A program made the translations under genes and the position numbers. A DNA stretch of 64,000 bases from Hungatella sp. UBA4396 (lineage in GTDB: Bacteria; Bacillota; Clostridia; Lachnospirales; Lachnospiraceae): positions 1-64,000 of the forward strand of contig DGRE01000025.1 of NCBI GenBank assembly GCA_002389905.1, read 5' to 3'. Position 1 is the first letter of the stretch, and each line of letters starts with the position of its first letter. Shown here piece by piece: positions 33,597 through 41,579 of the stretch. The notes under the pieces are model-generated. The model worked only from the letters and a program-made list of their open reading frames with translations, made no database searches and was not told the DNA's origin.

Positions 33597-34109
33597 ATGA
33601 AAAAGAAATATTCAGCCCATATGGCGGCATTGTATGGAATGATGATTGCTCTGGCATTTGTCCTCAGTTTTATAGAAACCCTGATTCCCATTTCCCTGGG
33701 GATACCGGGAGTGAAGCTGGGCCTTGCCAATCTGGTGACCTTGGCCGGGCTTTTTACCGTTGGTATAAGAGGTACAGTTGTGATTTCCCTTCTCAGGATC
33801 ATTTTGGCAGGCTTGACCTTTGGAAATATGTTCAGTATGCTTTACAGCCTTGGAGGCTGGGCACTCAGCCTTCTTTTGATGGTCATTGCCAGGAAGAAAC
33901 ACTGGTTCGGAATCTCAGGAATCAGCATTTTAGGCGGAGTGGGACACAACATCGGACAGATTTGTGTGGCAGCCCTTGTGGTTCAGCAGGCAGGGGTCTT
34001 TTTTTATCTTCCTCTCCTCCTTTTAGCAGGTACAGGAGCAGGGCTTGTAATCGGAATTCTGGGCAGCACAATCATAGAGCGGATCAGAAGTTTCATAGAA
34101 AAATTATAG
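33597..34109 (+). CDS. Gx transporter family membrane protein (heptaprenyl diphosphate synthase component I-like)
   Basis: This 170-residue protein has about five membrane spans. The family signature is SFIETLIPISLGIPGVKLGLANLVTLAGLF, followed by SLLRIILAGLTFGN, SLGGWALSLLLM and GGVGHNIGQICVAALV. It resembles ECF S-type fold proteins, and the heptaprenyl synthase name in databases is doubtful. The start follows AAAGGAG. Location next to FMN-binding and NusG-II genes suggests a part in the same flavin or quinone redox system (EetB-like, from memory). It has its own transcript start region, since a terminator separates it from the gene before. Confidence 0.83.
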   Translation: MKKKYSAHMAALYGMMIALAFVLSFIETLIPISLGIPGVKLGLANLVTLAGLFTVGIRGTVVISLLRIILAGLTFGNMFSMLYSLGGWALSLLLMVIARKKHWFGISGISILGGVGHNIGQICVAALVVQQAGVFFYLPLLLLAGTGAGLVIGILGSTIIERIRSFIEKL

Positions 34110-34128
34110 TAAAGTGAAAGATATTATA

Positions 34129-34157
34129 TTGTTTTGAGCCTCTGCGGAAGGTATAAT
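34129..34157 (+). promoter_or_regulatory. Promoter of galT
   Basis: TTGTTT at 34129-34134 and a perfect TATAAT at 34152-34157 with 17-nt spacing. Confidence 0.6.
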
Positions 34158-34200
34158 AGGATGGATAAAAGCTGAAAAAGAAACCAGGAGGGATAGCACA

Positions 34201-35709
34201 ATGATTTATGAGGCGATTAATAAGCTGGTGCAGTATGGCCTTGACACAGGACTGATCAAAGAACAGGACCGTTTTTATGCTCTGAACCAGATTCTCGATG
34301 TGATGTACATGGATGAATACACAGAACCGGAAGGAGATACGGGAGAAATCATCCTGGAAGCTGTGCTGAAAGATCTTCTGGACTATGCCTTTGAAACCGG
34401 AGTGATAGAGGAAAACACCATTACATACAGGGACTTATTTGACACAAAGCTGATGAACTGCTTAATGCCCAGGCCAAGTGAAGTGGAAGCCTGTTTCTGG
34501 GAGCTTTACAGCCAATCTCCTCAGGCTGCAACTGAGTATTATTATAAGCTGAGCCAGGATTCCGATTACATCCGAAGATACCGGATTAAAAAGGACATGC
34601 ATTGGCTGGCTCCCACCAAATACGGGGACCTGGATATTACAGTGAACCTTTCCAAGCCGGAAAAGGACCCACGGGACATTGCCGCAGCCAAGCTGGCAAA
34701 ACAGAGCAGCTATCCCAAGTGTCTGCTTTGCATGGAGAATGAGGGCTACGCAGGAAGGACAAACCATCCGGCCAGAAATAACCACAGGGTCATCAGGCTG
34801 ACCATGAATAACAGCCGCTGGGGATTTCAGTATTCCCCCTATGTATATTACAACGAGCACTGCATTGTTTTTAATGGACAGCACATTCCCATGAAAATAG
34901 GCAGGGAAACCTTTGTGAAACTATTTGACTTTGTCAAGCTGTTCCCTCACTATTTCCTTGGTTCCAATGCTGATCTTCCCATTGTGGGAGGCTCCATCCT
35001 TTCCCACGACCATTTCCAGGGAGGTAATTACACCTTTGCCATGGCAAAGGCCCCAATGGAAGCCTGCTTTCGGGCAGAGGGCTTTGAATCCGTGGAAGCT
35101 GGAATCGTCAGATGGCCCATGTCTGTCTTAAGAACCAGAAGCAAAAATCCTGAGGACCTGATCAATCTTGGAACAAAGATTTTAGAAGCCTGGAGAGCCT
35201 ATACCGATGAAGAAGCCTTTGTTTTTGCGGAGACAGACGGAGAGCCTCACAACACCATCACCCCGATTGCCAGAATGAAGGACGGGGTATATGAGTTGGA
35301 TCTGGTGCTGAGAAATAACATCACCACAGAAGAGTTTCCTCTGGGAGTTTATCATCCCCATCAGGAACGCCACCATATCAAAAAGGAAAATATCGGCCTG
35401 ATCGAGGTTATGGGACTTGCGGTTCTGCCCTCCAGATTAAAGGAGGAATTCATACTTTTGGCTGATTATATTGCAGAGGGCAAAGATGTGAGAACCAATG
35501 AAACCATAGAAAAGCACGGAGACTGGGTGGAAGGCTTTCTTCCCAAATACGGGACCATCACAAGGGAGAATGCGGAGGACATTATCCGGAAAGAAGCCGG
35601 TCTGGTGTTTGAACAGGTTTTAGAGGATGCGGGAGTTTATAAATGTGATGAGACAGGGAGGAAGGCTTTTAAACGCTTTTTAAACAGCGTCGGGTTTCAT
35701 AAGGTCTGA
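34201..35709 (+). CDS. galT: UTP/UDP-glucose--hexose-1-phosphate uridylyltransferase, class II
   Basis: This 502-residue protein belongs to the longer Firmicute GalT family. It begins MIYEAINKLVQYGLDTGLI, typical of that class. The active-site segment SILSHDHFQGG (residues 265-275) has the HxHxQ pattern, with His271 as the expected nucleophile that carries UMP. CLLCMENEGYAGRTNHPARNNHR and FYKLSQ-like regions (here YYYKLSQDS) also match. It exchanges UMP between UDP-glucose and galactose 1-phosphate in the Leloir pathway. galK and galE are not beside it. The gene has its own promoter and seems monocistronic. A ribosome site (CAGGAGGGA) precedes the ATG. Confidence 0.93.
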   Translation: MIYEAINKLVQYGLDTGLIKEQDRFYALNQILDVMYMDEYTEPEGDTGEIILEAVLKDLLDYAFETGVIEENTITYRDLFDTKLMNCLMPRPSEVEACFWELYSQSPQAATEYYYKLSQDSDYIRRYRIKKDMHWLAPTKYGDLDITVNLSKPEKDPRDIAAAKLAKQSSYPKCLLCMENEGYAGRTNHPARNNHRVIRLTMNNSRWGFQYSPYVYYNEHCIVFNGQHIPMKIGRETFVKLFDFVKLFPHYFLGSNADLPIVGGSILSHDHFQGGNYTFAMAKAPMEACFRAEGFESVEAGIVRWPMSVLRTRSKNPEDLINLGTKILEAWRAYTDEEAFVFAETDGEPHNTITPIARMKDGVYELDLVLRNNITTEEFPLGVYHPHQERHHIKKENIGLIEVMGLAVLPSRLKEEFILLADYIAEGKDVRTNETIEKHGDWVEGFLPKYGTITRENAEDIIRKEAGLVFEQVLEDAGVYKCDETGRKAFKRFLNSVGFHKV

Positions 35710-35816
35710 ATATAAAAACTTTGTAAAAATAGTCCATATTAAGCATATGAAAATTGTCTAATTTGACAAAAATTCACTTTATCGCTTTAAAATCCTATAA
35801 AATTAAAGTAATAAAA

Positions 35817-35845
35817 TTGACGGGCAGGGATTTTTGTAGTATGAT
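35817..35845 (+). promoter_or_regulatory. Promoter of the TrpX-type ABC operon
   Basis: TTGACG at 35817-35822 and TATGAT at 35840-35845 with 17-nt spacing. A second TTGACA at 35763-35768 has a weak -10 (TAAAAT at 35788-35793, 19-nt gap). No T-box or riboswitch fold was recognised in 35710-35898. Confidence 0.6.
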
Positions 35846-35898
35846 ACGAAATATGTTGGTCGTACCGACTATTTTATGAAGGAAGAGGAGAGAAAGTT

Positions 35899-36939
35899 AT
35901 GAAAAAATCAGCAAAAGTATTATCTCTGGTACTTGCCGGAGCCATGGCATTATCCCTGTCCGCATGCGGCAGCAAGCCGGCGGAGCCCGCACCTACAGAG
36001 GCAACAACTACGGCTGCGGCAGAGTCCACAACCGCAAAGGCAGAAGAAAGCGAAGCAGCCAAGTCCACAGACGGAAAGCAGTTTAAAGTCGGTGTTCTCC
36101 AGTTGGTTCAGCATGCAGCTTTAGATGCCACAAACAAGGGATTTATCCAGGCTCTTGACGATGCAGGCCTTAACTATGTGGTTGACCAGCAGAATGCTTC
36201 CGGTGACCAGTCCACCTGCCAGACCATTGCCAGCAAGCTGGTAAACGATGAAAGTGATTTAATTCTGGCGATTGCAACTCCTGCAGCGCAGGCCGCAGCA
36301 AACGCTACAAGCGATATCCCCATTTTAGTGACAGCAGTTACTGATCCGGCAGGCTCTGACTTAGTTGACAGCAACGACACCCCCGGCGGAAATGTAAGCG
36401 GAACCTCTGATTTAACTCCTGTAAAAGAGCAGATCACCCTGTTAAAGCAGATTCTTCCGGATGCAAAGACGGTGGGAATCCTCTATTGTTCTGCAGAGTC
36501 CAACTCTGAGATCCAGGCTGCTATGGCAATAGAAGCCATTGAAAAAGAAGGCATGACAGCCGTTGAATATACGGTTTCCAATTCCAACGAGATCCAGACC
36601 GTTGTTACATCCATGATTGGAAAGGTAGATGCAATCTATGCTCCTACCGACAACGTAATCGCAGCAGGAATGGCGACTGTAGCAATGGTAGCCAATGAAA
36701 ACGGACTTCCTATTATCTGCGGAGAAGAAGGTATGGTAAATGCCGGAGGTCTTGCTACATACGGTATCGACTACTATGAACTTGGCTACATAACCGGACA
36801 GCAGGCAGTAAAAATCCTGATGGAAGGTGCAGACATTTCCACCATGCCTATTGAATATCTTCCCCTTGAGAAGTGCAAGCTGAGCGTAAACGAAGAAACA
36901 GCTGAGCTTCTGGGAATTGATGTATCCGGCTTAAAGTAA
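35899..36939 (+). CDS. ABC transporter substrate-binding lipoprotein (TrpX-type)
   Basis: This 346-residue lipoprotein has lipobox ALSLSACG (Cys at about residue 23) and a long Ala/Thr/Glu-rich linker. Its periplasmic-binding-like fold of the ABC_sub_bind family contains FKVGVLQLVQHAALDATNKGF, LIATPAAQAAANAT-like text, TAVTDPAGSDLV and VDAIYAPTDNVIAAGM. In streptococci such proteins serve tryptophan uptake, but other members bind other amino acids or small aromatics. The substrate is unproven here. The permease and ATPase genes follow. Confidence 0.88.
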   Translation: MKKSAKVLSLVLAGAMALSLSACGSKPAEPAPTEATTTAAAESTTAKAEESEAAKSTDGKQFKVGVLQLVQHAALDATNKGFIQALDDAGLNYVVDQQNASGDQSTCQTIASKLVNDESDLILAIATPAAQAAANATSDIPILVTAVTDPAGSDLVDSNDTPGGNVSGTSDLTPVKEQITLLKQILPDAKTVGILYCSAESNSEIQAAMAIEAIEKEGMTAVEYTVSNSNEIQTVVTSMIGKVDAIYAPTDNVIAAGMATVAMVANENGLPIICGEEGMVNAGGLATYGIDYYELGYITGQQAVKILMEGADISTMPIEYLPLEKCKLSVNEETAELLGIDVSGLK

Positions 36940-36960
36940 TCAGCAAATAATTAAATGAGA

Positions 36961-36992
36961 AGCAGGCGGAGGTCTGGGACCTGCCGCCTGCT
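36961..36992 (+). other. Intra-operon hairpin
   Basis: AGCAGGCGG pairs with CCGCCTGCT, with an inner GGT/ACC pairing and a small loop. There is no T-run, so it probably protects the 3' end of the binding-protein mRNA. Confidence 0.6.
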
Positions 36993-37000
36993 ATTCATAG

Positions 37001-37045
37001 ATGCTTTACATAAAGAATGGTGAAGTCATTTTTTATGTAAGGCAT
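37001..37045 (+). other. Second intra-operon hairpin
   Basis: ATGCTTTACATAAA and TTTATGTAAGGCAT form a 14-bp stem with one G-T pair and a 17-nt loop, 40 bases before the permease start. Confidence 0.6.
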
Positions 37046-37085
37046 TTATGCCTGCGTAAAGAGAAATGATTTGGAGGAACAATTG

Positions 37086-37997
37086 ATGAGCGGTTTGATG
37101 ATATCCCTTCAGGATGCAGTGGCCCAGGGTGTTTTGTGGGGAATTATGGTATTGGGTGTTTATATCACCTATAAGCTTTTGGATATTGCGGATTTGACTG
37201 TAGATGGAAGCTTTGCAATGGGCGGCAGTGTATGCGCCGTGATGATACTGGTTTTTAAGGCAGATCCCTGGGTTGCCCTGGCAGCGGCGGCGGTAGCCGG
37301 TATGGCGGCCGGAACAGTGACCGGTCTGCTTCATACGGTCTTTGAAATTCCTGCCATCCTGGCAGGAATCCTGACCCAGATCGGCTTATGGTCTATTAAC
37401 CTGTGGATCATGGGCGGAAAGAGCAATGTGCCTCTTTTAAAGACTGAGACTATATTTTTAAATTTTATTGATATGACAGGAATGAACAGGCAGGCAGCGT
37501 CCCTGGTCATTGGAATCGGCATTGCCATTGCGGTAAGCGTGCTTCTTTACTGGTTTTTCGGAACAGAAATCGGAAGCGCTATGCGGGCCACTGGAAACAA
37601 TGAGTCCATGATCCGGGCTCAGGGCGTGAATACCAACATGACCAAGCTTTTGGCCCTTGCCCTCAGCAACGGACTGGTGGGACTGTCAGGCGGATTGGTC
37701 TGCCAGAGCCAGAAATATGCGGATATTGGAATGGGAACCGGAGCTATTGTCATTGGTCTGGCTGCCATTGTTATTGGAGACGTGCTTATGGGGCGGATGC
37801 GTTCCTTTGGAAGCAAGCTGGCTTCTGCCATTGTGGGTTCTGTCATCTATTTCGTCATACGTGCCGTGGTTTTAAGAATGGGTATGGATGCCAACTATAT
37901 GAAGCTGTTATCGGCAGTCATCGTGGCCATAGCCCTTTGTGTTCCGGTTATGGTGAGAAAATGGCGTCTTAAGAAATCTTATACAGAAGGAGTATAA
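37086..37997 (+). CDS. ABC transporter permease (TrpY-type, BPD_transp_2)
   Basis: This permease of about 303 residues has around eight to nine spans. It is related to branched-chain amino acid-type permeases and reads ITYKLLDIADLTVDGSFAMGG, GLLHTVFEIPAILAGILTQIGLWSINL and GTEIGSAMRATGNNESMIRAQGVNT, the last being the ATPase-contact loop. ATG 37086 follows GGAGG with 8-base spacing; the longer TTG start at 37071 overlaps that site. It works with the lipoprotein upstream and the ATPase two bases downstream. Confidence 0.9.
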   Translation: MSGLMISLQDAVAQGVLWGIMVLGVYITYKLLDIADLTVDGSFAMGGSVCAVMILVFKADPWVALAAAAVAGMAAGTVTGLLHTVFEIPAILAGILTQIGLWSINLWIMGGKSNVPLLKTETIFLNFIDMTGMNRQAASLVIGIGIAIAVSVLLYWFFGTEIGSAMRATGNNESMIRAQGVNTNMTKLLALALSNGLVGLSGGLVCQSQKYADIGMGTGAIVIGLAAIVIGDVLMGRMRSFGSKLASAIVGSVIYFVIRAVVLRMGMDANYMKLLSAVIVAIALCVPVMVRKWRLKKSYTEGV

Positions 37998-37999
37998 CC

Positions 38000-38797
38000 A
38001 TGCTGGATATAAAAAACGTCAGAAAGACTTTCAATAAGAATACAATTAATGAAAAGAAAGCGTTAAACGGCATTGACCTCCATTTGAATGAGGGGGATTT
38101 TGTCACGGTGATCGGCGGAAACGGAGCCGGAAAATCCACCATTTTAAATATGATCGCAGGTGTTTATCCCATTGATTCCGGAAGGATCGAAATTGATGGG
38201 ATCAACATTTCAAGGGAACCGGAGTATAAGCGTGCCAAGTACATCGGAAGAGTATTTCAGGACCCTATGCTGGGAACGGCTGCAGGAATGGAAATCCAGG
38301 AAAATATGGCACTGGCTTACCGCAGGGGACAAAAAAGAGGTCTTGGCTGGGGAATTAAAAACAGTGAAAAGGGATTTTATCATGAATCCTTAAAAAAGCT
38401 GGGCCTGGGGCTTCAGGACCGGATGACAAATAAGGTGGGACTCCTTTCCGGAGGCCAGAGGCAGGCCCTCACCCTTTTGATGGCAACTTTACAAAAGCCA
38501 AAGCTCCTTCTCCTTGATGAACACACGGCAGCCCTTGATCCCAAAACTGCCAAAAAGGTTCTGGAAATCACAGAGGAAATTGTGGGAGAGCAGAAGCTTA
38601 CCACTCTTATGATCACCCACAACATGAAGGATGCCATCCACATCGGAAACCGTCTTGTTATGATGCATGAAGGCCGGATCATCTATGATGTTTCGGGAGA
38701 AGAAAAGGCAAAGCTGGAGGTGGAAGACCTCCTCAGAAAATTCGAAGAAGCCAGCGGCGGAGAGTTCGCCAATGACAGAATGATGCTGGCAAAATAG
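38000..38797 (+). CDS. ABC transporter ATP-binding protein (TrpZ-type)
   Basis: This 265-residue ATPase has Walker A GGNGAGKST, the Q-loop VFQDPMLGTAAGMEIQENMALAY, signature LLSGGQRQALTL, Walker B LLLLDEHTAALDPKT and switch His in MITHNM. An insert with RRGQKRGLGWGIKNSEK follows the Q-loop, as usual in this subfamily. The unusual DEHTAAL (His instead of Pro) is typical of this COG1101-like group. It is the last gene of the three-gene importer operon and is followed by a T-rich stretch with no clear hairpin. Confidence 0.92.
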   Translation: MLDIKNVRKTFNKNTINEKKALNGIDLHLNEGDFVTVIGGNGAGKSTILNMIAGVYPIDSGRIEIDGINISREPEYKRAKYIGRVFQDPMLGTAAGMEIQENMALAYRRGQKRGLGWGIKNSEKGFYHESLKKLGLGLQDRMTNKVGLLSGGQRQALTLLMATLQKPKLLLLDEHTAALDPKTAKKVLEITEEIVGEQKLTTLMITHNMKDAIHIGNRLVMMHEGRIIYDVSGEEKAKLEVEDLLRKFEEASGGEFANDRMMLAK

Positions 38798-38880
38798 TTT
38801 TTTTCATCTTCTTTTCACAGTTCTGTAACATAAAATTAATAATTTTCTACGTTGCAAATATCGCAAATATTGACAAATTA

Positions 38881-38889
38881 TGATATAAT
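38881..38889 (+). promoter_or_regulatory. Extended -10 promoter of the NlpC/P60 gene
   Basis: TGATATAAT matches the extended -10 consensus exactly. The -35 position holds only TCGCAA, which the extended -10 could offset. TGCAAATAT-like direct repeats lie just upstream. Confidence 0.5.
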
Positions 38890-38952
38890 GTGCAGACAGG
38901 CTCGGTCTGAACCGGACTTCTTTTAAAGATTGAAGATGGAGAAAAACGCAGA

Positions 38953-40542
38953 ATGGAAAACAAAGACGAACAAAAAGATTACGTAATCCGTTTGGATAGA
39001 GCGCGTAAGAGAAATAAACAAGACGACCGTAAAAAGCTTTTCATATACGGAGGAGGAGCGGCTCTTTTTCTGCTCCTGGCTTTTGCCGCAAGCTCTGCCA
39101 TGAAAAAGGGCGCATCAGCAGGCCCGGCCCCATTGGCTACCGGCTCAGAGGCCCTGGCCGTAGAATCAGAGGCTCTGATTCAGTCAGAAGAAGCTGATTC
39201 TCTGGCAAAGGAAGCAGAGGAAAAGGCGAGAGTGATCAGTTCCTATTCAAATTTAGGAATTGTACAGGTATCCGGCTACTTAAATGTGAGAAAGGAGCCT
39301 GGAACAGAGGCAGACGTGGTTGGAAAGCTGCAGGGTGACAGTGCCTGCGAGATTTTAGAGACCCTGGATTCCGGCTGGTACCACATATCCTCAGGCGGAA
39401 TTGAAGGCTATATCCACTCAGAATACGTTCTGACCGGAGAGGACGCCAGGAAAAAGGCAGAAGAGCTGGTCAAGCTGAGAGCCATTGTTCAGGTTGATAA
39501 CTTAAACATCAGAAAAGAACCCTCCATATCTTCAGATGCAGTGGGACAGGGTTTGATGAATGAGCGTTATGAGGTCATAGACCAGACGGAAGGCTGGGTT
39601 CAGATTCCTTCCGGATATATGTCAGCAGAATATGTGAAGCTGGAATACTCCCTCAACGAGGCGAGAAAACTGGATTTAAAGGCCATGATCTTTAATATGT
39701 ATAAGAACATCGGTATTTCCAATGTGGACAATTACTTAAATGTCAGGGAAGAGCCCAGCGAAAGCGGAAAGGTCATTGCAAAGATGCCCAGCAAGGCTGC
39801 CGGAGACATTCTGGAAACAGTGGAAGGCGGCTGGTACAAGATTCAGTCAGGTCCCATTACCGGCTATGTAAAGTCGGATTATATCCTGACCGGACAGGCG
39901 GCAAAGGATGAGGCCATGAATGTGGCCGAGCTTATGGCGATCGTCAATACGGATATGCTCAATGCCAGGACAGAGCCATCCACAGAGTCCAAGATATGGA
40001 CTCAGATATCCAATAATGAACGTTATCCTGTATTACAGCAGGTAGATGGATGGATTCAGATTGAATTGGAAGAGGACAGCAGCGCTTATGTGTCTACAGA
40101 TTTTGTGGATGTGCGGTATGCTCTTCCTCTTGCGATCAAATTCTCTCCGTTGGAGGAAAAAGCTAATGCCGAGAGCTCCATGCGGACCCAGATGGTTAAC
40201 TATGCCCTCCAGTTTTTGGGAAATCCCTATGTATGGGCAGGAACCAGCCTGACAAAAGGGGCTGACTGTTCCGGCTTTACCCTGTCCGTTTATTCCCACT
40301 TTGGCATCGGACTTCCCCACTATTCCGGCGCTCAGGCAGGTATGGGCAAGGCCATAAAATCTGCTGATATGAAGCCCGGAGACTTGCTTTTCTATGCCAA
40401 CAGCGGCGGAACCATCAACCACGTTGCCATGTATATCGGAAACGGACAGATAATCCACGCAGCCAGCAGAAGAAGCGGCATTAAAATTTCTACATGGAAT
40501 TACCGTTCTCCGGTGAGAATCAGAAATATAATCGGAGATTAA
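38953..40542 (+). CDS. SH3-domain NlpC/P60 peptidoglycan hydrolase, membrane anchored
   Basis: This 529-residue protein has a short basic cytoplasmic N-terminus and one membrane span (about 28-47). Four bacterial SH3 modules start near residues 101, 175, 255 and 335, each with a (Y)LNVRKEP or LNARTEP-like opening. The C-terminal NlpC/P60 domain has catalytic Cys439 in GADCSGF, His490 in INHVAMYIG and a third polar residue His502 in IIHAAS. It is expected to cleave peptide stems of peptidoglycan, such as the gamma-D-Glu-DAP bond, outside the cell. SH3 modules bind the wall. It has its own promoter and terminator, so it is monocistronic. Confidence 0.9.
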   Translation: MENKDEQKDYVIRLDRARKRNKQDDRKKLFIYGGGAALFLLLAFAASSAMKKGASAGPAPLATGSEALAVESEALIQSEEADSLAKEAEEKARVISSYSNLGIVQVSGYLNVRKEPGTEADVVGKLQGDSACEILETLDSGWYHISSGGIEGYIHSEYVLTGEDARKKAEELVKLRAIVQVDNLNIRKEPSISSDAVGQGLMNERYEVIDQTEGWVQIPSGYMSAEYVKLEYSLNEARKLDLKAMIFNMYKNIGISNVDNYLNVREEPSESGKVIAKMPSKAAGDILETVEGGWYKIQSGPITGYVKSDYILTGQAAKDEAMNVAELMAIVNTDMLNARTEPSTESKIWTQISNNERYPVLQQVDGWIQIELEEDSSAYVSTDFVDVRYALPLAIKFSPLEEKANAESSMRTQMVNYALQFLGNPYVWAGTSLTKGADCSGFTLSVYSHFGIGLPHYSGAQAGMGKAIKSADMKPGDLLFYANSGGTINHVAMYIGNGQIIHAASRRSGIKISTWNYRSPVRIRNIIGD

Positions 40543-40552
40543 TGAAAAATTA

Positions 40553-40603
40553 AACTCCCGGATAAGAACCTGGTTAAATCTCGGTTTTTATCCGGGAGTT
40601 TTT
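40553..40603 (+). terminator. Terminator of the NlpC/P60 gene
   Basis: AACTCCCGGATAA pairs with TTATCCGGGAGTT (13 bp) around a 22-nt loop, followed by TTT. Confidence 0.85.
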
Positions 40604-40692
40604 GGCCTTCTCTCCTGGTTTTGCATATTTTCGAAGCTTTCTCCGCATCATAAGGAAACCACCAAATTTACAGCAAACAGGAGGTTTTTACG

Positions 40693-41478
40693 TTGAAAGA
40701 TCGCGAATACAGCAAACAGGACCAGGGCAGGGACCAGGACCGGGACAGGGACAGGGAAAATCCTGATCAGAAAAACCAGGATGGTTTAAACGAAGAAAAG
40801 ACAAAAAAGGATATTGAGCAGAAAGAGGATGAAAAACTGGAGGAATACGGCCAGATTACCTTAGATGACAATGCCCGCAGGCGGAAGATTCATCTGATCA
40901 CCATTATCGGTGAGGTGGAAGGGCATGAAAACCTATCCAGCAACAGTAAAACCACAAAATACGACCATATTCTGCCAAAGCTTGCAGAAATTGAGGATGA
41001 CGATTCAGTGGAAGGGCTTTTAGTCCTGTTAAACACCTCAGGCGGCGATGTGGATGCAGGGCTGGCTATTGCAGAAATGATCGCCTCTTTGAGCATCCCA
41101 ACGGTTTCTCTGGTGCTGGGCGGAAGCCATTCCATCGGAGTGCCTTTGGCTGTGTGCACCGATTATTCCTTTATTGTACCCACGGGAACCATGATGGTTC
41201 ATCCGGTACGAATGACAGGAATGGTCATCGGCGCATCTCAGACCTATGAGTATTTTGAAATGATTCAGGACAGGATTTTAAAATTTGTATCCAGTCATGC
41301 TAAAATCGCTTATGACCAGTTAAAAAGACTGATGCTGAATACAGAAATGCTCACCAGAGACTTAGGAACTGTGCTGGTGGGAGAAGAAACTGTAAAGGAG
41401 GGTCTGATCGACGAGGTGGGCGGAATTAAGGATGCCTTGAGAAAAATATATGAGCTCATGGAATCTGCTTCTTCTTAA
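40693..41478 (+). CDS. ClpP-class serine protease, TepA-like
   Basis: This 261-residue protein starts at TTG behind AGGAGG (8-base gap); no better start exists. Residues 1-50 are extremely polar, with repeated DQ/RD/EK pairs. The ClpP/crotonase fold follows, with IGEVEGHE, VLLNTSGGDVDAG, catalytic Ser147 in LGGSHSIGVPLA and His170 in MMVHPVRMTG. In Bacillus TepA is linked to protein export or spore maturation; the role here is not established. It lies directly upstream of ftsK, a common Firmicute order. Confidence 0.87.
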   Translation: MKDREYSKQDQGRDQDRDRDRENPDQKNQDGLNEEKTKKDIEQKEDEKLEEYGQITLDDNARRRKIHLITIIGEVEGHENLSSNSKTTKYDHILPKLAEIEDDDSVEGLLVLLNTSGGDVDAGLAIAEMIASLSIPTVSLVLGGSHSIGVPLAVCTDYSFIVPTGTMMVHPVRMTGMVIGASQTYEYFEMIQDRILKFVSSHAKIAYDQLKRLMLNTEMLTRDLGTVLVGEETVKEGLIDEVGGIKDALRKIYELMESASS

Positions 41479-41481
41479 TCG

Positions 41482-41510
41482 TTGCAATTCTCCCGTTTTT
41501 TTTGTATACT
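41482..41510 (+). promoter_or_regulatory. Promoter of ftsK
   Basis: TTGCAA at 41482-41487 and TATACT at 41505-41510 with 17-nt spacing, just before dispersed element copy A. Confidence 0.6.
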
Positions 41511-41525
41511 GGATATCTAAGGAAA

Positions 41526-41564
41526 CACCCTGCGGGTATACCATTATGCCCGGAGAGCGTGGGC
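41526..41564 (+). repeat. Dispersed palindromic element, copy A
   Basis: This copy contains CACCCTGCGGGTATACCA, TTATGCCC, then AGCGTGGGC. The overlapping palindromes are ACCC-TGC-GGGT and GGTATACC, and a GCCC/GGGC hairpin closes the element. It lies between the ftsK promoter and its start codon, inside the transcribed leader. Confidence 0.85.
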
Positions 41565-41579
41565 AATAATAAGGAGACC

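Noticed and set aside
41502..41579. N-terminal extension of FtsK through repeat copy A
   Set aside because: The frame starts inside the promoter -10 and reads repeat DNA; better starts exist at 41580 or 41601.
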